Shown: in pieces, positions 36,452 to 45,140 of the stretch
Layout of the letters: each line of letters starts with the position of its first letter
Position numbering within the stretch: position 1 is the stretch's first letter
Origin: Gemmatimonadota bacterium
GTDB lineage: Bacteria > Gemmatimonadota > Gemmatimonadetes > Gemmatimonadales > Gemmatimonadaceae
Direction of reading: 5' to 3'
Assembly (NCBI GenBank): GCA_021324775.1
Contig: JAJPIM010000018.1
Location: 48,877 to 112,876, forward strand
Length of the DNA: 64,000 bases
Translations under genes and position numbers: made by a program
Notes under the pieces: generated by a model
Databases searched by the model: none
The model's input: the letters and a program-made list of their open reading frames with translations, nothing else
Told to the model about the DNA's origin: nothing

Positions 36452-37849
36452 CTACTTGCCCAGCGCCACGCCCCCTTTGGCCACCACTTCCTGCGTGGCG
36501 GTGCCGGTCGGGGCGTGGTGCGCGGCCAGCGACCCGCGAATCACCCGGAACGGCGCGTCCAGGAACAGCTCGTCCCACCGCGGGCTCGAGAGCAACAGGT
36601 CCGCGATCTTGGGGTCGAACTGCCGCCCGCGGAACTTGAAGATCTCCGACCGCACGTCCGCCGGGGTCAGCGCACGGCGATACGGGCGCGTCGAGGTCAT
36701 CGCATCGATCGTGTCCGCGAACATGATGATCCGCGAGGTCAGCGGGATCCGGTCGCCCGAGAGGCCGTCGGGATAGCCGCTGCCATCCCAGTGCTCGTGA
36801 TGGTGCCGGACCATCGGCACGATCTCCGAGAAGGTCGCCATCGTCGAGATCAGGTTGGCACCGTCCGGGGCATGCTCCTGCATGACCAGCCGCTCCTCGG
36901 GCGTGAGCTTGCCTTCCTTGTTCAGGATCACCGAATACTTCTCGCCGATCTTGCCGATGTCGTGCAGCAGCGCCGCGACGCTGATCTGCTCGATCTCGGT
37001 CTCCGAAAGCTTGAGGATCTCTCTCGCGATGAACACGCAGTTCCGCTGGACCCGCTGCGAGTGACCCGAGGTGTACCGGCTCTGCGCCTCCATCGACCGC
37101 ACGATCAGCTCGAGGAGCTGCCGGTTCGTGCGCTCGAGCTGCGCGTTCTTCATCTGGCCCCAGCGCACGAGCAGCATCGTCGCCAGCAGGATCGCCGCCG
37201 CCATCCAGCCCTGCGCGACGTAGAGCCACGCGAACAGGAACACCAGCGGCGCCTGTACCACCGTCCCGAGTCCGATCCGCGGCAGCTCCTTGAACCACAC
37301 GTGACGGAGCGGCTTCCCCTGGTGCAGCGATATCGCGATGCCGAGCAGGATGCTGTTCGAGAGGAGGAGCGCCAGCGCCGCGCCCAGCACCGGTATCGTC
37401 GCGACGTGGGTCAGATGCACGAACGTGGGTGACGGAATGTCGCTGAAGGCCTGGCCGCCGAGCGCGCGATAGGCCCCGACGGCCAGCGATACACCGATCG
37501 TCGCCTGCGCGATGTTGAACGCGCCCTTCATCAGCCGGTCCGACTTCACGCGATGGATCGTCAGCACACTCGTCGCCGCCACCGCGACCACGGTCGGCCA
37601 CTGCGGCACGAGCAGCACCGCGGCCAGGTACGGCATCGAGGCGATGGTCCCGGACGCGTAATCCGCCAGCTCGTACGTGAGCCCATCGGCCGTCAGCGCG
37701 ACGAGCGTGAGGACAGCGATCGTGCCCGCCTGCTGCCACGTCACGATCGGGTCGGCGCGATAGAGCGCGGCGACGCACACGCCCGCGATGGCGCAGACGG
37801 TCGAGACGAAGACAGCGGTACGGCGGTGATGTGGCACGATGAATTGCAT
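36452..37849 (-). CDS. Membrane-bound HD-GYP phosphodiesterase
   Basis: 465 residues. The first ~235 contain eight or so hydrophobic helices (e.g. AGTIAVLTLVALTADGLTYELA, TIPVLGAALALLLSNSILLGIAI) forming a membrane sensor domain. Residues ~240-430 are HD-GYP: SGHSQRVQRN, LLHDIGKIG (HD pair), HHHEHWDGSGYPDGLSGDRIPL (the HHE...GYP signature) and ADTIDAMTSTRPYR. HD-GYP enzymes break down cyclic di-GMP. The protein ends TATQEVVAKGGVALGK, like the cupin next door. Likely transcribed alone. Could influence pilus-based surface behaviour, by inference only. Confidence 0.9.
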   Translation of the reverse strand: MQFIVPHHRRTAVFVSTVCAIAGVCVAALYRADPIVTWQQAGTIAVLTLVALTADGLTYELADYASGTIASMPYLAAVLLVPQWPTVVAVAATSVLTIHRVKSDRLMKGAFNIAQATIGVSLAVGAYRALGGQAFSDIPSPTFVHLTHVATIPVLGAALALLLSNSILLGIAISLHQGKPLRHVWFKELPRIGLGTVVQAPLVFLFAWLYVAQGWMAAAILLATMLLVRWGQMKNAQLERTNRQLLELIVRSMEAQSRYTSGHSQRVQRNCVFIAREILKLSETEIEQISVAALLHDIGKIGEKYSVILNKEGKLTPEERLVMQEHAPDGANLISTMATFSEIVPMVRHHHEHWDGSGYPDGLSGDRIPLTSRIIMFADTIDAMTSTRPYRRALTPADVRSEIFKFRGRQFDPKIADLLLSSPRWDELFLDAPFRVIRGSLAAHHAPTGTATQEVVAKGGVALGK

Positions 37850-38707
37850 ATGGTAGAAGAGTGACCCCCTTCGCCTAGGTCAGGTCCAGATTATCCAGCC
37901 TGACAATGACCGCTGAAGCGTGTGCAGTACTTTCGACATCTCGATGCGTCACCTCCCCTTGTACTGAGTCGACGGACGTTCGCTGCGTCTCGTCGCGAAA
38001 TTCAGGGTCGGCTTCGCTCGGCTCTGCTACATGCTCTCCTGCTCCTTCGCTCGACTCGGTGTTTCTTGCTGCTCCGCCCGAGAGAAGGGGGTCAAATTCG
38101 ATTGTATGTCTCTGTTAGATGGTCTGTGTGTGTCGGTGCCGGTCCGGCATCCTCGTGGTCACGCGATGGTCACGCGATGGTGAAGCTTCCAGGGTGCAGC
38201 CGCCCGTGCGGCATCTCATCTCGGTGCTGAAAGAACAGGGCTGTGCCATCCCGGTGTGACAGCCCGTGGATCACGGCGTTGCATACGATCCGCAACCGCA
38301 CTCTAATGGTGTCTCCGTACGATGCCACACGATCCAGGATGCGCTCGTGTCACGAGTGTGCAAGGCGCAAACGTATGTTTTGGACAGTGACATTAGCAAG
38401 TTCTAAGTCAAAATGCCCTGCGTTCCGCCGGCGACACGTTCCTGTACACCGGCACAGGGGCGCAAATCTGTCGCCGGCCAATCAGCATCGCAAGACAAAA
38501 TCACGGGGGTGGGACGGTCTGTCAGAGGGAAAAACCGGCGATGAGGCGCGCGTCGCGGCTGTATGATGCGCACACCGGGGAATCCGCGTTGTGCGGTACA
38601 TCACGAGCCCGGCCATGGATGAGCACATGAGCAGCTTCTGATCTGGGTCCGGGTGCGCCTGCCTGCGGGCACCCGCGACATCGCACGGACCGGGGGAAAG
38701 GCGCCGG
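37850..38707. other. 858-bp intergenic region without a supported gene
   Basis: ORFs up to 107 codons occur but look like chance frames. Seen: a 2 x 11-bp tandem repeat TGGTCACGCGA (38156-38177) and relatively AT-rich sequence near 38370-38420. The promoter of the reverse-strand HD-GYP gene should lie near 37860-37950. Confidence 0.4.
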
Positions 38708-39127
38708 TCAGAACCAGGTACGCGCCTTGTACGCCCGGTATTCGTCGCCGAACGCCTCCTCGAGCACCCGCGATTCCTTGCGGGCCCGGACGATCTGCAT
38801 GGGGATCAGGACCACGAAGACGAGCAGCAACACGGGCCGGCCGATGTATACGAGCAACGCCGCGAGCAGCAGTCCGCCGAACACGTAGATCGGGTTGCGG
38901 ATCCTGGAGTACAGGCCGCCGGTGACCAGGTGCTTCGCCTTGGCCGCCACGCTGAACGAGGCGCCGAGCTGGATGCGGGCCGCCGCGAACAGGCAGAACG
39001 CCACCACCATGACCGCGAGACTCACCGCCTGGTGCAGCGGGAGCGGGCCCGCGGGCCAGTCGCTCCTGACCACCACCGCCAGAGCGGCCGCTGCCACGAC
39101 CAGCGTCACGATATTCAATGGAGTCAT
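38708..39127 (-). CDS. Isoprenylcysteine carboxyl methyltransferase-family membrane protein
   Basis: 139 residues with four hydrophobic helices. The ICMT/phospholipid methyltransferase signature is present: LVTGGLYSRIRNPIYVFG (SAM-binding) and the C-terminal RKESRVLEEAFGDEYRAYKART. Bacterial members methylate small or lipid substrates at the membrane; the substrate here is unknown. Monocistronic, divergent from the esterase gene. Confidence 0.85.
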   Translation of the reverse strand: MTPLNIVTLVVAAAALAVVVRSDWPAGPLPLHQAVSLAVMVVAFCLFAAARIQLGASFSVAAKAKHLVTGGLYSRIRNPIYVFGGLLLAALLVYIGRPVLLLVFVVLIPMQIVRARKESRVLEEAFGDEYRAYKARTWF

Positions 39128-39300
39128 TCGATACCCCGGGCAACCATGCTGGCTGGATAATCCGCCAATTTCCTGAATTGACCCGCCAGGGCACGCTGTG
39201 TCCAGTAGTGCGACGCGCGGCTCTCAACCGGTTCACGCGGACGGCCGCAGGGTCCTAGATTCACCCGTCGATTTCCCGGGTCCCCATCCCAGAGGATTGC

Positions 39301-41028
39301 ATGCTATCCGTTGTCCTTGCCATCGCCGCTGCACTGCCCGTCGCGTCGATTCTGGCGCCGGGTCCGGTGTTGCATTCCACGGCTGCCGATGCGGCGCCTG
39401 CCGATACCGCGCATCCGGCAACCCGGTTCGAGATCGTGGTGCCGCGCGCGATCCGCGCCGAGCCGGTGACGGGACGCCTGTTCATCTTCCTGGCGCGCGA
39501 GGCGACGCCCGAGCCGCGGTTACAGGCCGGTGGCATGGTGAGCGTCCCGTTCTTCGGCGAGGATGTCTCCGCCCTCGCCGCGGGCACGCCGGGCGTCGTG
39601 GACGGCCGCGCGTACGGCTATCCGTACGAAGCGCTGCAGCAGCTCCCGGCCGGCGACTACTACGTGCAGGCGATGATCAGCCCGTACACCAAGTTCGCGC
39701 GGGCCGACGGCCACACGATCTGGGCGCACATGGATGAATGGGAAGGGCAGCGGTTCAACATGGCCCCGGGCACGCTCGTGAGCGATGTCCGCCGGATGCA
39801 CGTCGATCCCCGCCGCGAGAGCACGCTGCGCTTCACCATCGCGCGTGTTCTCCCCGAGGTGCAGGTCCCGCCCGACAACCAGTACGTCAAGCGCATCCGG
39901 ATCCAGAGCAAGATCCTGACGCGGTGGTGGGGGCACCCGATGTATCTGGGCGCCACGGTGCTGCTGCCCAAGGGCTACGACGAGCACCCCGATGTCCACT
40001 ACCCCGTGGTGTGGGAGCAGGGCCATTTCACGCTGAGCGCGCCGTTCGGCTTCACGCTCGACTCCGCGAGTGAATCACCGGAGGCGCGCCAGGAGCGGAT
40101 CGAGCGCACGACCGGGCGGGAATCGCGGGCCGAGTTCAGACAGAGCTGGCTGAGTGAATCGTTTCCGCGGATGATCGCGATCCGGATCCTGCATCCGTCG
40201 CCCTACTACGATGACTCGTACGCGGTGAACTCCGCCAACAACGGCCCGTACGGCGATGCGATCATGCAGGAGCTGATCCCGTATCTCGAAGAGCACTACC
40301 GCGTGATACCGAAGCCGTATGCCCGGGTGCTGACGGGAGGATCGACGGGCGGGTGGGAGTCGCTCGCCCTCCAAGTCTGGCACCCGGATTTCTTCGGCGG
40401 AACGTGGACGTTCTATCCGGATCCGGTCGATTTCCGCCGCTACGAGCAGGTGAACGTCTACAAGGACACCAACGCGTTCATCATCCAGCGGAATCCGTGG
40501 ATCACGCAGGACCGGCCATCGGAGCGGCGGTCGGATGGCCAGCCGGTGGTGCTGTTGCGCCAGGAGAACCAGCTCAACAACGCGCGCGGCAGCCATCGCC
40601 GCGGCGGTGAGAACTTCGCGATCTGGGAGGCGGTGTTCGGACCGGTGGACAAGGATGGATATCCGGCGCCGATCTGGAACGATCACACAGGCGCGATCAA
40701 CGCCGATGTCGCCCGGGCGTGGCGTGATTTCGACATCCGGGACTACCTGGACCGGAACTGGACGAAGGTCGGACCGGATCTCAAGGGCAAGATCCACGTG
40801 TACTGCGGCGACATGGACAACTATTATCTCAATCTCGCGGTCTATCTCCTGCAGGACTTCCTCGAGGGGACGAAGGATCCCGCCTACGGCGGCTCGTTCC
40901 AGTACGGGCGGCCACTCAAGGGACACGGGTGGCAGCCGATGTCGGACGCGAACCTGATCCGTGAGATGGCGTCGACGATCAAGAACAATGCGCCCGCGGG
41001 CGAGCCGGTTACGGCCTGGAACTACTAG
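39301..41028 (+). CDS. Large secreted esterase-D-like alpha/beta-hydrolase
   Basis: 575 residues with a signal peptide (VVLAIAAALPVASILA). An N-terminal ~180-residue beta-rich part (FEIVVPRAIRAEPVTGRLFIFLA, YYVQAMISPYTKF) precedes an esterase-D-like fold: MYLGATVLLPKGYDEHPDVHYPVV, YGDAIMQELIPYLEEHYRV and the nucleophile elbow TGGSTGGWESLALQVWHP (Ser in G-x-S-x-G). A late GHGW could supply His. Probably periplasmic; the likely substrate is an ester of a sugar, lipid or peptide, not determinable here. Confidence 0.65.
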   Translation: MLSVVLAIAAALPVASILAPGPVLHSTAADAAPADTAHPATRFEIVVPRAIRAEPVTGRLFIFLAREATPEPRLQAGGMVSVPFFGEDVSALAAGTPGVVDGRAYGYPYEALQQLPAGDYYVQAMISPYTKFARADGHTIWAHMDEWEGQRFNMAPGTLVSDVRRMHVDPRRESTLRFTIARVLPEVQVPPDNQYVKRIRIQSKILTRWWGHPMYLGATVLLPKGYDEHPDVHYPVVWEQGHFTLSAPFGFTLDSASESPEARQERIERTTGRESRAEFRQSWLSESFPRMIAIRILHPSPYYDDSYAVNSANNGPYGDAIMQELIPYLEEHYRVIPKPYARVLTGGSTGGWESLALQVWHPDFFGGTWTFYPDPVDFRRYEQVNVYKDTNAFIIQRNPWITQDRPSERRSDGQPVVLLRQENQLNNARGSHRRGGENFAIWEAVFGPVDKDGYPAPIWNDHTGAINADVARAWRDFDIRDYLDRNWTKVGPDLKGKIHVYCGDMDNYYLNLAVYLLQDFLEGTKDPAYGGSFQYGRPLKGHGWQPMSDANLIREMASTIKNNAPAGEPVTAWNY

Positions 41029-41069
41029 CGGTTGCCAGCGGGCGCTCGCAACCGAAACGGAGTAGACGC

Positions 41070-41570
41070 ATGGACGCCAGCCACCACGAGGCTGAGCGGG
41101 TGCTCAATCCGTACGCATCTTTCCTCGGCGACAATGATCCGTTCCACGTGATCGTGACCACGCCGCGCACGTTGGCCGCGATCGTCGGCCGGACGAGCGA
41201 GGAGCGTCTCAATCGCTCGCCGGCACCCGGGAAGTGGAGCATCCGCGAGATCCTCTGTCACCTCGCGGACTGCGAACTCGTGTTCGGGTTTCGGTTGCGG
41301 CAGACGGTCGCCGAGGCGTCGCACGTCATACAGCCGTTCGATCAGGAGGCGTGGCAGACGCCGTACCAGTCGCTCTCAGCGCAGGACGCGCTGGCGGCGT
41401 TCACGGCGACGCGGCGATGGAATCTGCTCTTCATCGACGCGGTGCTGCCCGGGGCGCTCCCCAAGCCGGTGATCCATCCCGAGCGCGGTCCGATGACGTT
41501 CGGTACGATCATCGAGACGATGGCCGGGCATGATCTGAATCATCTCGCGCAGATCCAGGCGCTCGCGTAG
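41070..41570 (+). CDS. DinB-family metal-dependent protein
   Basis: 166 residues, a four-helix DinB/YfiT-like protein: LNRSPAPGKWSIREILCHLADCELVFGFRLRQ (first metal His), and ETMAGHDLNHLAQIQALA near the C-terminus (two more His). DinB proteins include thiol-dependent S-transferases (bacillithiol, mycothiol) and unassigned hydrolases. Start at ATG 41070; an upstream CGGAG could serve as binding site. Same direction as the esterase gene, 41 bases apart, possibly co-transcribed. Confidence 0.8.
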   Translation: MDASHHEAERVLNPYASFLGDNDPFHVIVTTPRTLAAIVGRTSEERLNRSPAPGKWSIREILCHLADCELVFGFRLRQTVAEASHVIQPFDQEAWQTPYQSLSAQDALAAFTATRRWNLLFIDAVLPGALPKPVIHPERGPMTFGTIIETMAGHDLNHLAQIQALA

Positions 41571-41585
41571 CACCGACGGCCGACT

Positions 41586-42800
41586 CTACTTCGCGCTGTC
41601 GCCGGGAACCGGCTGCTGACGACTCCATGTCCCGGGCAGCACGCCGTTAGGATCGGCATCCGGGTCGTCCGTCTGAAAGCCGGCCTTCGCACTCGTGTCG
41701 AGCCATGTGTAGCGGGTCGCGGCCCTCATGGTCTGCGCGCTATCTAGCCACCAGTTTGTGTGCGGGTCGAGTACAATATCGGTCCAATCGAGCGCGATAG
41801 CGTGCGCTGTGTTCGCGATCCGGGCGGCTCGGCGCGTGGCGCTGTCAGTGCCGAACTGCATCGCGCGCATGAGGTCCTTGCCTTGGCGCGCCGGGAGGGC
41901 GTAGAAATGCTGCTCGCCGTAATATCGATAGTCGCCGATAGGCGGGTACGCCTGACGCAATCGGCGCTCGCCGGTCGCCTGTAGCCACGCGGTCACGGCA
42001 GTCACGCGGATCACGGTATCAGTCTGGGCAATCACCGCGTTGAACCGAGCGTCTGGCGCGTGGACATAGTAAGCGCTGGCGGAACAGAAGTGCGTCGACC
42101 ACGGATGCTGCCCTGCAAATGGCTGAGGCGTGCTGACGCACTCGACCTTGCCGTCGAGTCGCCCTGCCATGCTGAAGGTGTTGTTGCGGTAGCGCACGGT
42201 GGCGGACGCCACGTCGCGGGTCATCGTCGATGGTTTCTGCTTGGAGGACAGTGCCGTCTTGGCCCACATCGCATTGACTTCGTCGACATGCCTGGCGTTC
42301 CCGGCGGCCATCGCCGGAGCAACGGGTTGCTCCCCTACATACTCGACGCCGAGAATGGAGGAGATGTATTTCAGGTAGTCCGCCGCGCTCATCGCCGTCT
42401 TCAGCGGGGCGCAACCCTCCGGTGCGGCGAAGGTGCGACCCGAATCGGCCCAACGCCACGTGAGTGTCAGCAGCTTCTCGATCTCGGCGAGCCCATCGGG
42501 GCTGAAGACGCGAAAAACCAGATCCGCCGAGCGCATGCACGGCGTACCTGGTACCAGCGCGCCTTGGAAGTGCCACCGGGCGGGATAGGTGACCGTATAC
42601 GCGTCCATGTCCATGCCGGGGTCGCGGATGACCGCCGTCTGCACGGCGTCCTGCACCTGTGCGTACACGACCCCATGTACGCCGCCCTGCGCCGCCGGCG
42701 CGGCTCCGGACAGGCGCTCGGTATCCGTCGCCCGTGCGGCGCCGAGGCACACGAGAGCGACGACGGCCATGGTCAGTCCAGTGTTGCGGCGTGCACGCAT
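41586..42800 (-). CDS. Secreted protein of unknown function, tandem paralogue 1
   Basis: 404 residues with a signal peptide (GLTMAVVALVCLGAARA). Shares with the next gene a core order: YTVTYPARWHFQGALVPGTPC, VFRVFSPDGLAEIEKLL, GCAPLKTAMSAADYLKYISSILGVEYVG, SMAGRLDGKVECV, a segment with MQFGTDSATRRAARIANTAHAIALDW, and a terminal NGVLPGTWSRQQ. The conserved Cys pairs suggest disulfides, hence periplasmic or surface location. No family recognised. Forty-four bases separate it from the upstream paralogue, so one operon. Confidence 0.7.
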   Translation of the reverse strand: MRARRNTGLTMAVVALVCLGAARATDTERLSGAAPAAQGGVHGVVYAQVQDAVQTAVIRDPGMDMDAYTVTYPARWHFQGALVPGTPCMRSADLVFRVFSPDGLAEIEKLLTLTWRWADSGRTFAAPEGCAPLKTAMSAADYLKYISSILGVEYVGEQPVAPAMAAGNARHVDEVNAMWAKTALSSKQKPSTMTRDVASATVRYRNNTFSMAGRLDGKVECVSTPQPFAGQHPWSTHFCSASAYYVHAPDARFNAVIAQTDTVIRVTAVTAWLQATGERRLRQAYPPIGDYRYYGEQHFYALPARQGKDLMRAMQFGTDSATRRAARIANTAHAIALDWTDIVLDPHTNWWLDSAQTMRAATRYTWLDTSAKAGFQTDDPDADPNGVLPGTWSRQQPVPGDSAK

Positions 42801-42844
42801 GGCGGAACGGCGCAGGGCTCAGCGAGGTCCGGCGCCTCCGGCGG

Positions 42845-44044
42845 CTACGGGTACGGAGACCCGTCGCCGTGCGTTTGCTGGCCTCTGTTCCACGTGCCCG
42901 GCAGCACGCCGTTGGGGTTGGCGTTCGGATCGGGTGCCTGGTAGCTCTGCCTGCCGTCGGCCGAGAGCCACGTCACGGCGCTCCCGGCTGCGACCTTCGT
43001 GGCCTGGCCGGTTGCCGGGTTCCGGTAGGTCTGCTGGCCAAGAGCGTAGTCCACGTAGTCGGACGCGATGGTGTGCTGGGTATTGGCGATCTGCGCGGCG
43101 CGTGCCATGGAGGCGTCCGTACCCGCCTGCATGGTGGCCAGGAACTGGTTGTGGGCCTGCAACTGCGCCGCCTGCTGATTGGCGAAGTTCTGCTGCGATG
43201 CCGCCATCTGCGCCTGGCTCAGCGCGATGACTTGCTGCGTCTGTCGCTGCAGCGCTGCCCGCCAGGCATCGATGTATCCCGGGATGGGTTGCGCCCCGAT
43301 GCGGGGCCGCTCGGCCCATAAGGCCGCGAACTGGGCCTCCGGCGCATAGAGGTAGGCGACCGTGGCCTGGCACCTGTCGGTCTCCACGGGCTGCCCGCGA
43401 AAGGTCCTCGTTCGGTTGCCGATGCACCCGATGGTCGCGGACACGCGGCCTTCCATTGGATACGTGCCGTTCTTGAAGCGGATCTTGGCCACGGCGATGT
43501 CACCCCACTGGTGCGTTAGCGCGCCGCCGTTGGCGGCTATCTGCTCGCTCTGGGCGTTCAGCCGGTCGAAAGACGCCTGATACCTTTCGGCGGCGTCCCG
43601 CGGAACCGAATCGTCGCCGACGTATTCGACTTGCAGCATCGAGGACATGTATTTCACGAAATCCTTGGCGCTCACCGTCTCGTGCACGTCCAGGCATCCC
43701 TGTTTGGGCCGCGAGCTGGCAGCATCGCTCCCCCAGCTCCAGCCGAACGGCGGCATCCGCTCGACCACGGACAGACCGTCGGGGCTGGAGACGCGGAACA
43801 CGGGTGCCGAGATCGGATCGCACGGGGACCCCTGCCACAACATGGCCTGATAGTTCCACTTGGCCGGGTAGGTGATCGTGTACGCATTGACGCCGACGGC
43901 GGGATCGAACAGCACCGCTGTCTGCATGCCCTCCGGTGGCTGGCCGTTTGCGGCCGGGCCGGCCCCCTGCGACTGCGCCACCGCCGATAGGCCCAGCCAT
44001 GCGACGGCGGCCACGCTCACGACTGCTCGGCCATGTGTGAACAT
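42845..44044 (-). CDS. Secreted protein of unknown function, tandem paralogue 2
   Basis: 399 residues from the ATG at 44044, which has GGGGAGGAAC just upstream; the frame opens further but without coding quality. Signal peptide (AVVSVAAVAWLGLSAVAQS). Core motifs parallel those of the downstream gene: YTITYPAKWNYQAMLWQGSPC, VFRVSSPDGLSVVERM, CLDVHETVSAKDFVKYMSSMLQVEYVGDD, PMEGRVSATIGCI, and a terminal NGVLPGTWNRGQQ. Differs by a Gln-rich helical stretch (ALRRQ-like, about residues 240-300). Function unknown. Divergent from the DUF983 gene. Confidence 0.72.
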   Translation of the reverse strand: MFTHGRAVVSVAAVAWLGLSAVAQSQGAGPAANGQPPEGMQTAVLFDPAVGVNAYTITYPAKWNYQAMLWQGSPCDPISAPVFRVSSPDGLSVVERMPPFGWSWGSDAASSRPKQGCLDVHETVSAKDFVKYMSSMLQVEYVGDDSVPRDAAERYQASFDRLNAQSEQIAANGGALTHQWGDIAVAKIRFKNGTYPMEGRVSATIGCIGNRTRTFRGQPVETDRCQATVAYLYAPEAQFAALWAERPRIGAQPIPGYIDAWRAALQRQTQQVIALSQAQMAASQQNFANQQAAQLQAHNQFLATMQAGTDASMARAAQIANTQHTIASDYVDYALGQQTYRNPATGQATKVAAGSAVTWLSADGRQSYQAPDPNANPNGVLPGTWNRGQQTHGDGSPYP

Positions 44045-44186
44045 GTTCCTCCCCTGTGGGATAGTCGCTGCTCCGGCAATCAGGATGAAGGTGCACCCAA
44101 TCCGCCACTCGGCAAGGAGGCAATTGACGGCAGATCCCGGCAGGTGGTGGCGGCCCGGTTCCGGCAGCGGCCCGTATACTTCATCT

Positions 44187-44669
44187 ATGCGGCATCCGGA
44201 GATGGATTCGGAGACTGGACTCGAGTTTCCAGGGCTCGTCCGGACGGCCCGCCTCTTCGGCCGAGCGCTCCTGCTCCGTTGCCCCAACTGCGGCGGCGGC
44301 CCGGTGCTGAAGAGCTGGTTTGCCATGCGGGTCCGCTGCGGGAAATGCGGCATCCGGCTCGAGCGCGGCGAACACGATTACTTCACCGGCTCGATGCTCT
44401 TCAACTACATCGTCGCCGGGTTGCTGCTGCTGGTGGCGCTCGCCGTGACGCTGATCGCGTCCTGGCCCAATGTGCCGTGGAACATCCTGCAGTACGGAGG
44501 ACCGCTTGCGATCGTGGTCGCGGTCGTCGGGCTCTTTCCATTCTCGAAGCTCATCTGGCTAGCGTTCGACCTGATGCTCCGGCCGGTCACGCCCGCGGAG
44601 CTCGACTGGCATCGCGCGGAAGCCACCGAATGGTCGACCGAGCGGTCCGCGGCACCCCCGGAGCCCTAG
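44187..44669 (+). CDS. DUF983 membrane protein with zinc ribbon
   Basis: 160 residues. Zinc-ribbon Cys pairs CPNCG and CGKCG near the N-terminus, then ERGEHDYFTGSMLFNYIVAGLLLLVALAVTLI and a second hydrophobic helix (GGPLAIVVAVVGLFPFSKLIWLAFDLM). This is the DUF983 layout (RLLRCPRC...GDG/EHD... two helices), often found near cytochrome oxidase genes in other phyla; no such gene is here. Start ATG 44187. Followed by two intergenic repeats. Confidence 0.85.
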   Translation: MRHPEMDSETGLEFPGLVRTARLFGRALLLRCPNCGGGPVLKSWFAMRVRCGKCGIRLERGEHDYFTGSMLFNYIVAGLLLLVALAVTLIASWPNVPWNILQYGGPLAIVVAVVGLFPFSKLIWLAFDLMLRPVTPAELDWHRAEATEWSTERSAAPPEP

Positions 44670-44754
44670 AGCGGCAGTACCGGCATTCGTGTGGGGCAAG
44701 GCCGGTCGCGGCCGGCTGTGGTTCGTGCACCGATGGTTGGTGGCGAGCGACGGT

Positions 44755-44805
44755 GGCGCCGTTGCCCGACAGGGCGACCTACGGTTCGCGAACGGCGCCC
44801 GCTGC
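44755..44805 (+). repeat. Intergenic palindromic repeat, copy f (long form, compensated stem)
   Basis: Arms GGCGCCGTT/AACGGCGCC. Relative to copy g one G-C pair is replaced by C-G, both arms changed together. Internal hairpin loops GACA and TAC. Confidence 0.8.
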
Positions 44806-44966
44806 CCTCGACGACAGGCCTCGGTGGGACAGCAAGCACATTTACCGCGTTGTCCTGGGTGTGACGGCAAGCACGGTATTACCGGGCCGGTCGCGACCGG
44901 CCCCTACCAGGGACGAAATCGTGCGGCGCCGCCAGAGCGCTAGGGCAGCAGTGCCGGCAATCGTGT

Positions 44967-45017
44967 GGGGGCCGTTGCCCGACAGGGCGACCTACGGTTC
45001 GCGAACGGCCCCCGCTG
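44967..45017 (+). repeat. Intergenic palindromic repeat, copy g (long form)
   Basis: Arms GGGGGCCGTT/AACGGCCCCC with internal GCCC-GACA-GGGC and ACC-TAC-GGT hairpins, followed by GCTGC. 213 bp after copy f. Confidence 0.8.
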
Positions 45018-45140
45018 CCCTCGACGACAGGCCTTCCCAACCGGCGACAAGTAAGGCGGCGCCCATCAGAGCTGCCGTCAGGTGCGCGGCAACACAACGA
45101 CCTGGCAGGGGCCGATCAGCCTGAGGCGCCATATTTCGGT

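Larger units (their letters stand above)
44670..45140. other. Repeat-bearing gap before priA
   Basis: 471 bp with no supported gene. It is built of an approximate tandem duplication with a 213-bp period: GGCATTCGTGTGGGG / GGCAATCGTGTGGGG segments and repeat copies f and g, 61 bases of which (44761-44821 and 44974-45034) differ at one base. Confidence 0.7.

Noticed and set aside
35925..37778. 617-codon reverse-strand ORF overlapping the HD-GYP and cupin genes
   Set aside because: Arg/Ala/Gly-rich shadow of two genes with clear domains in the other frames.
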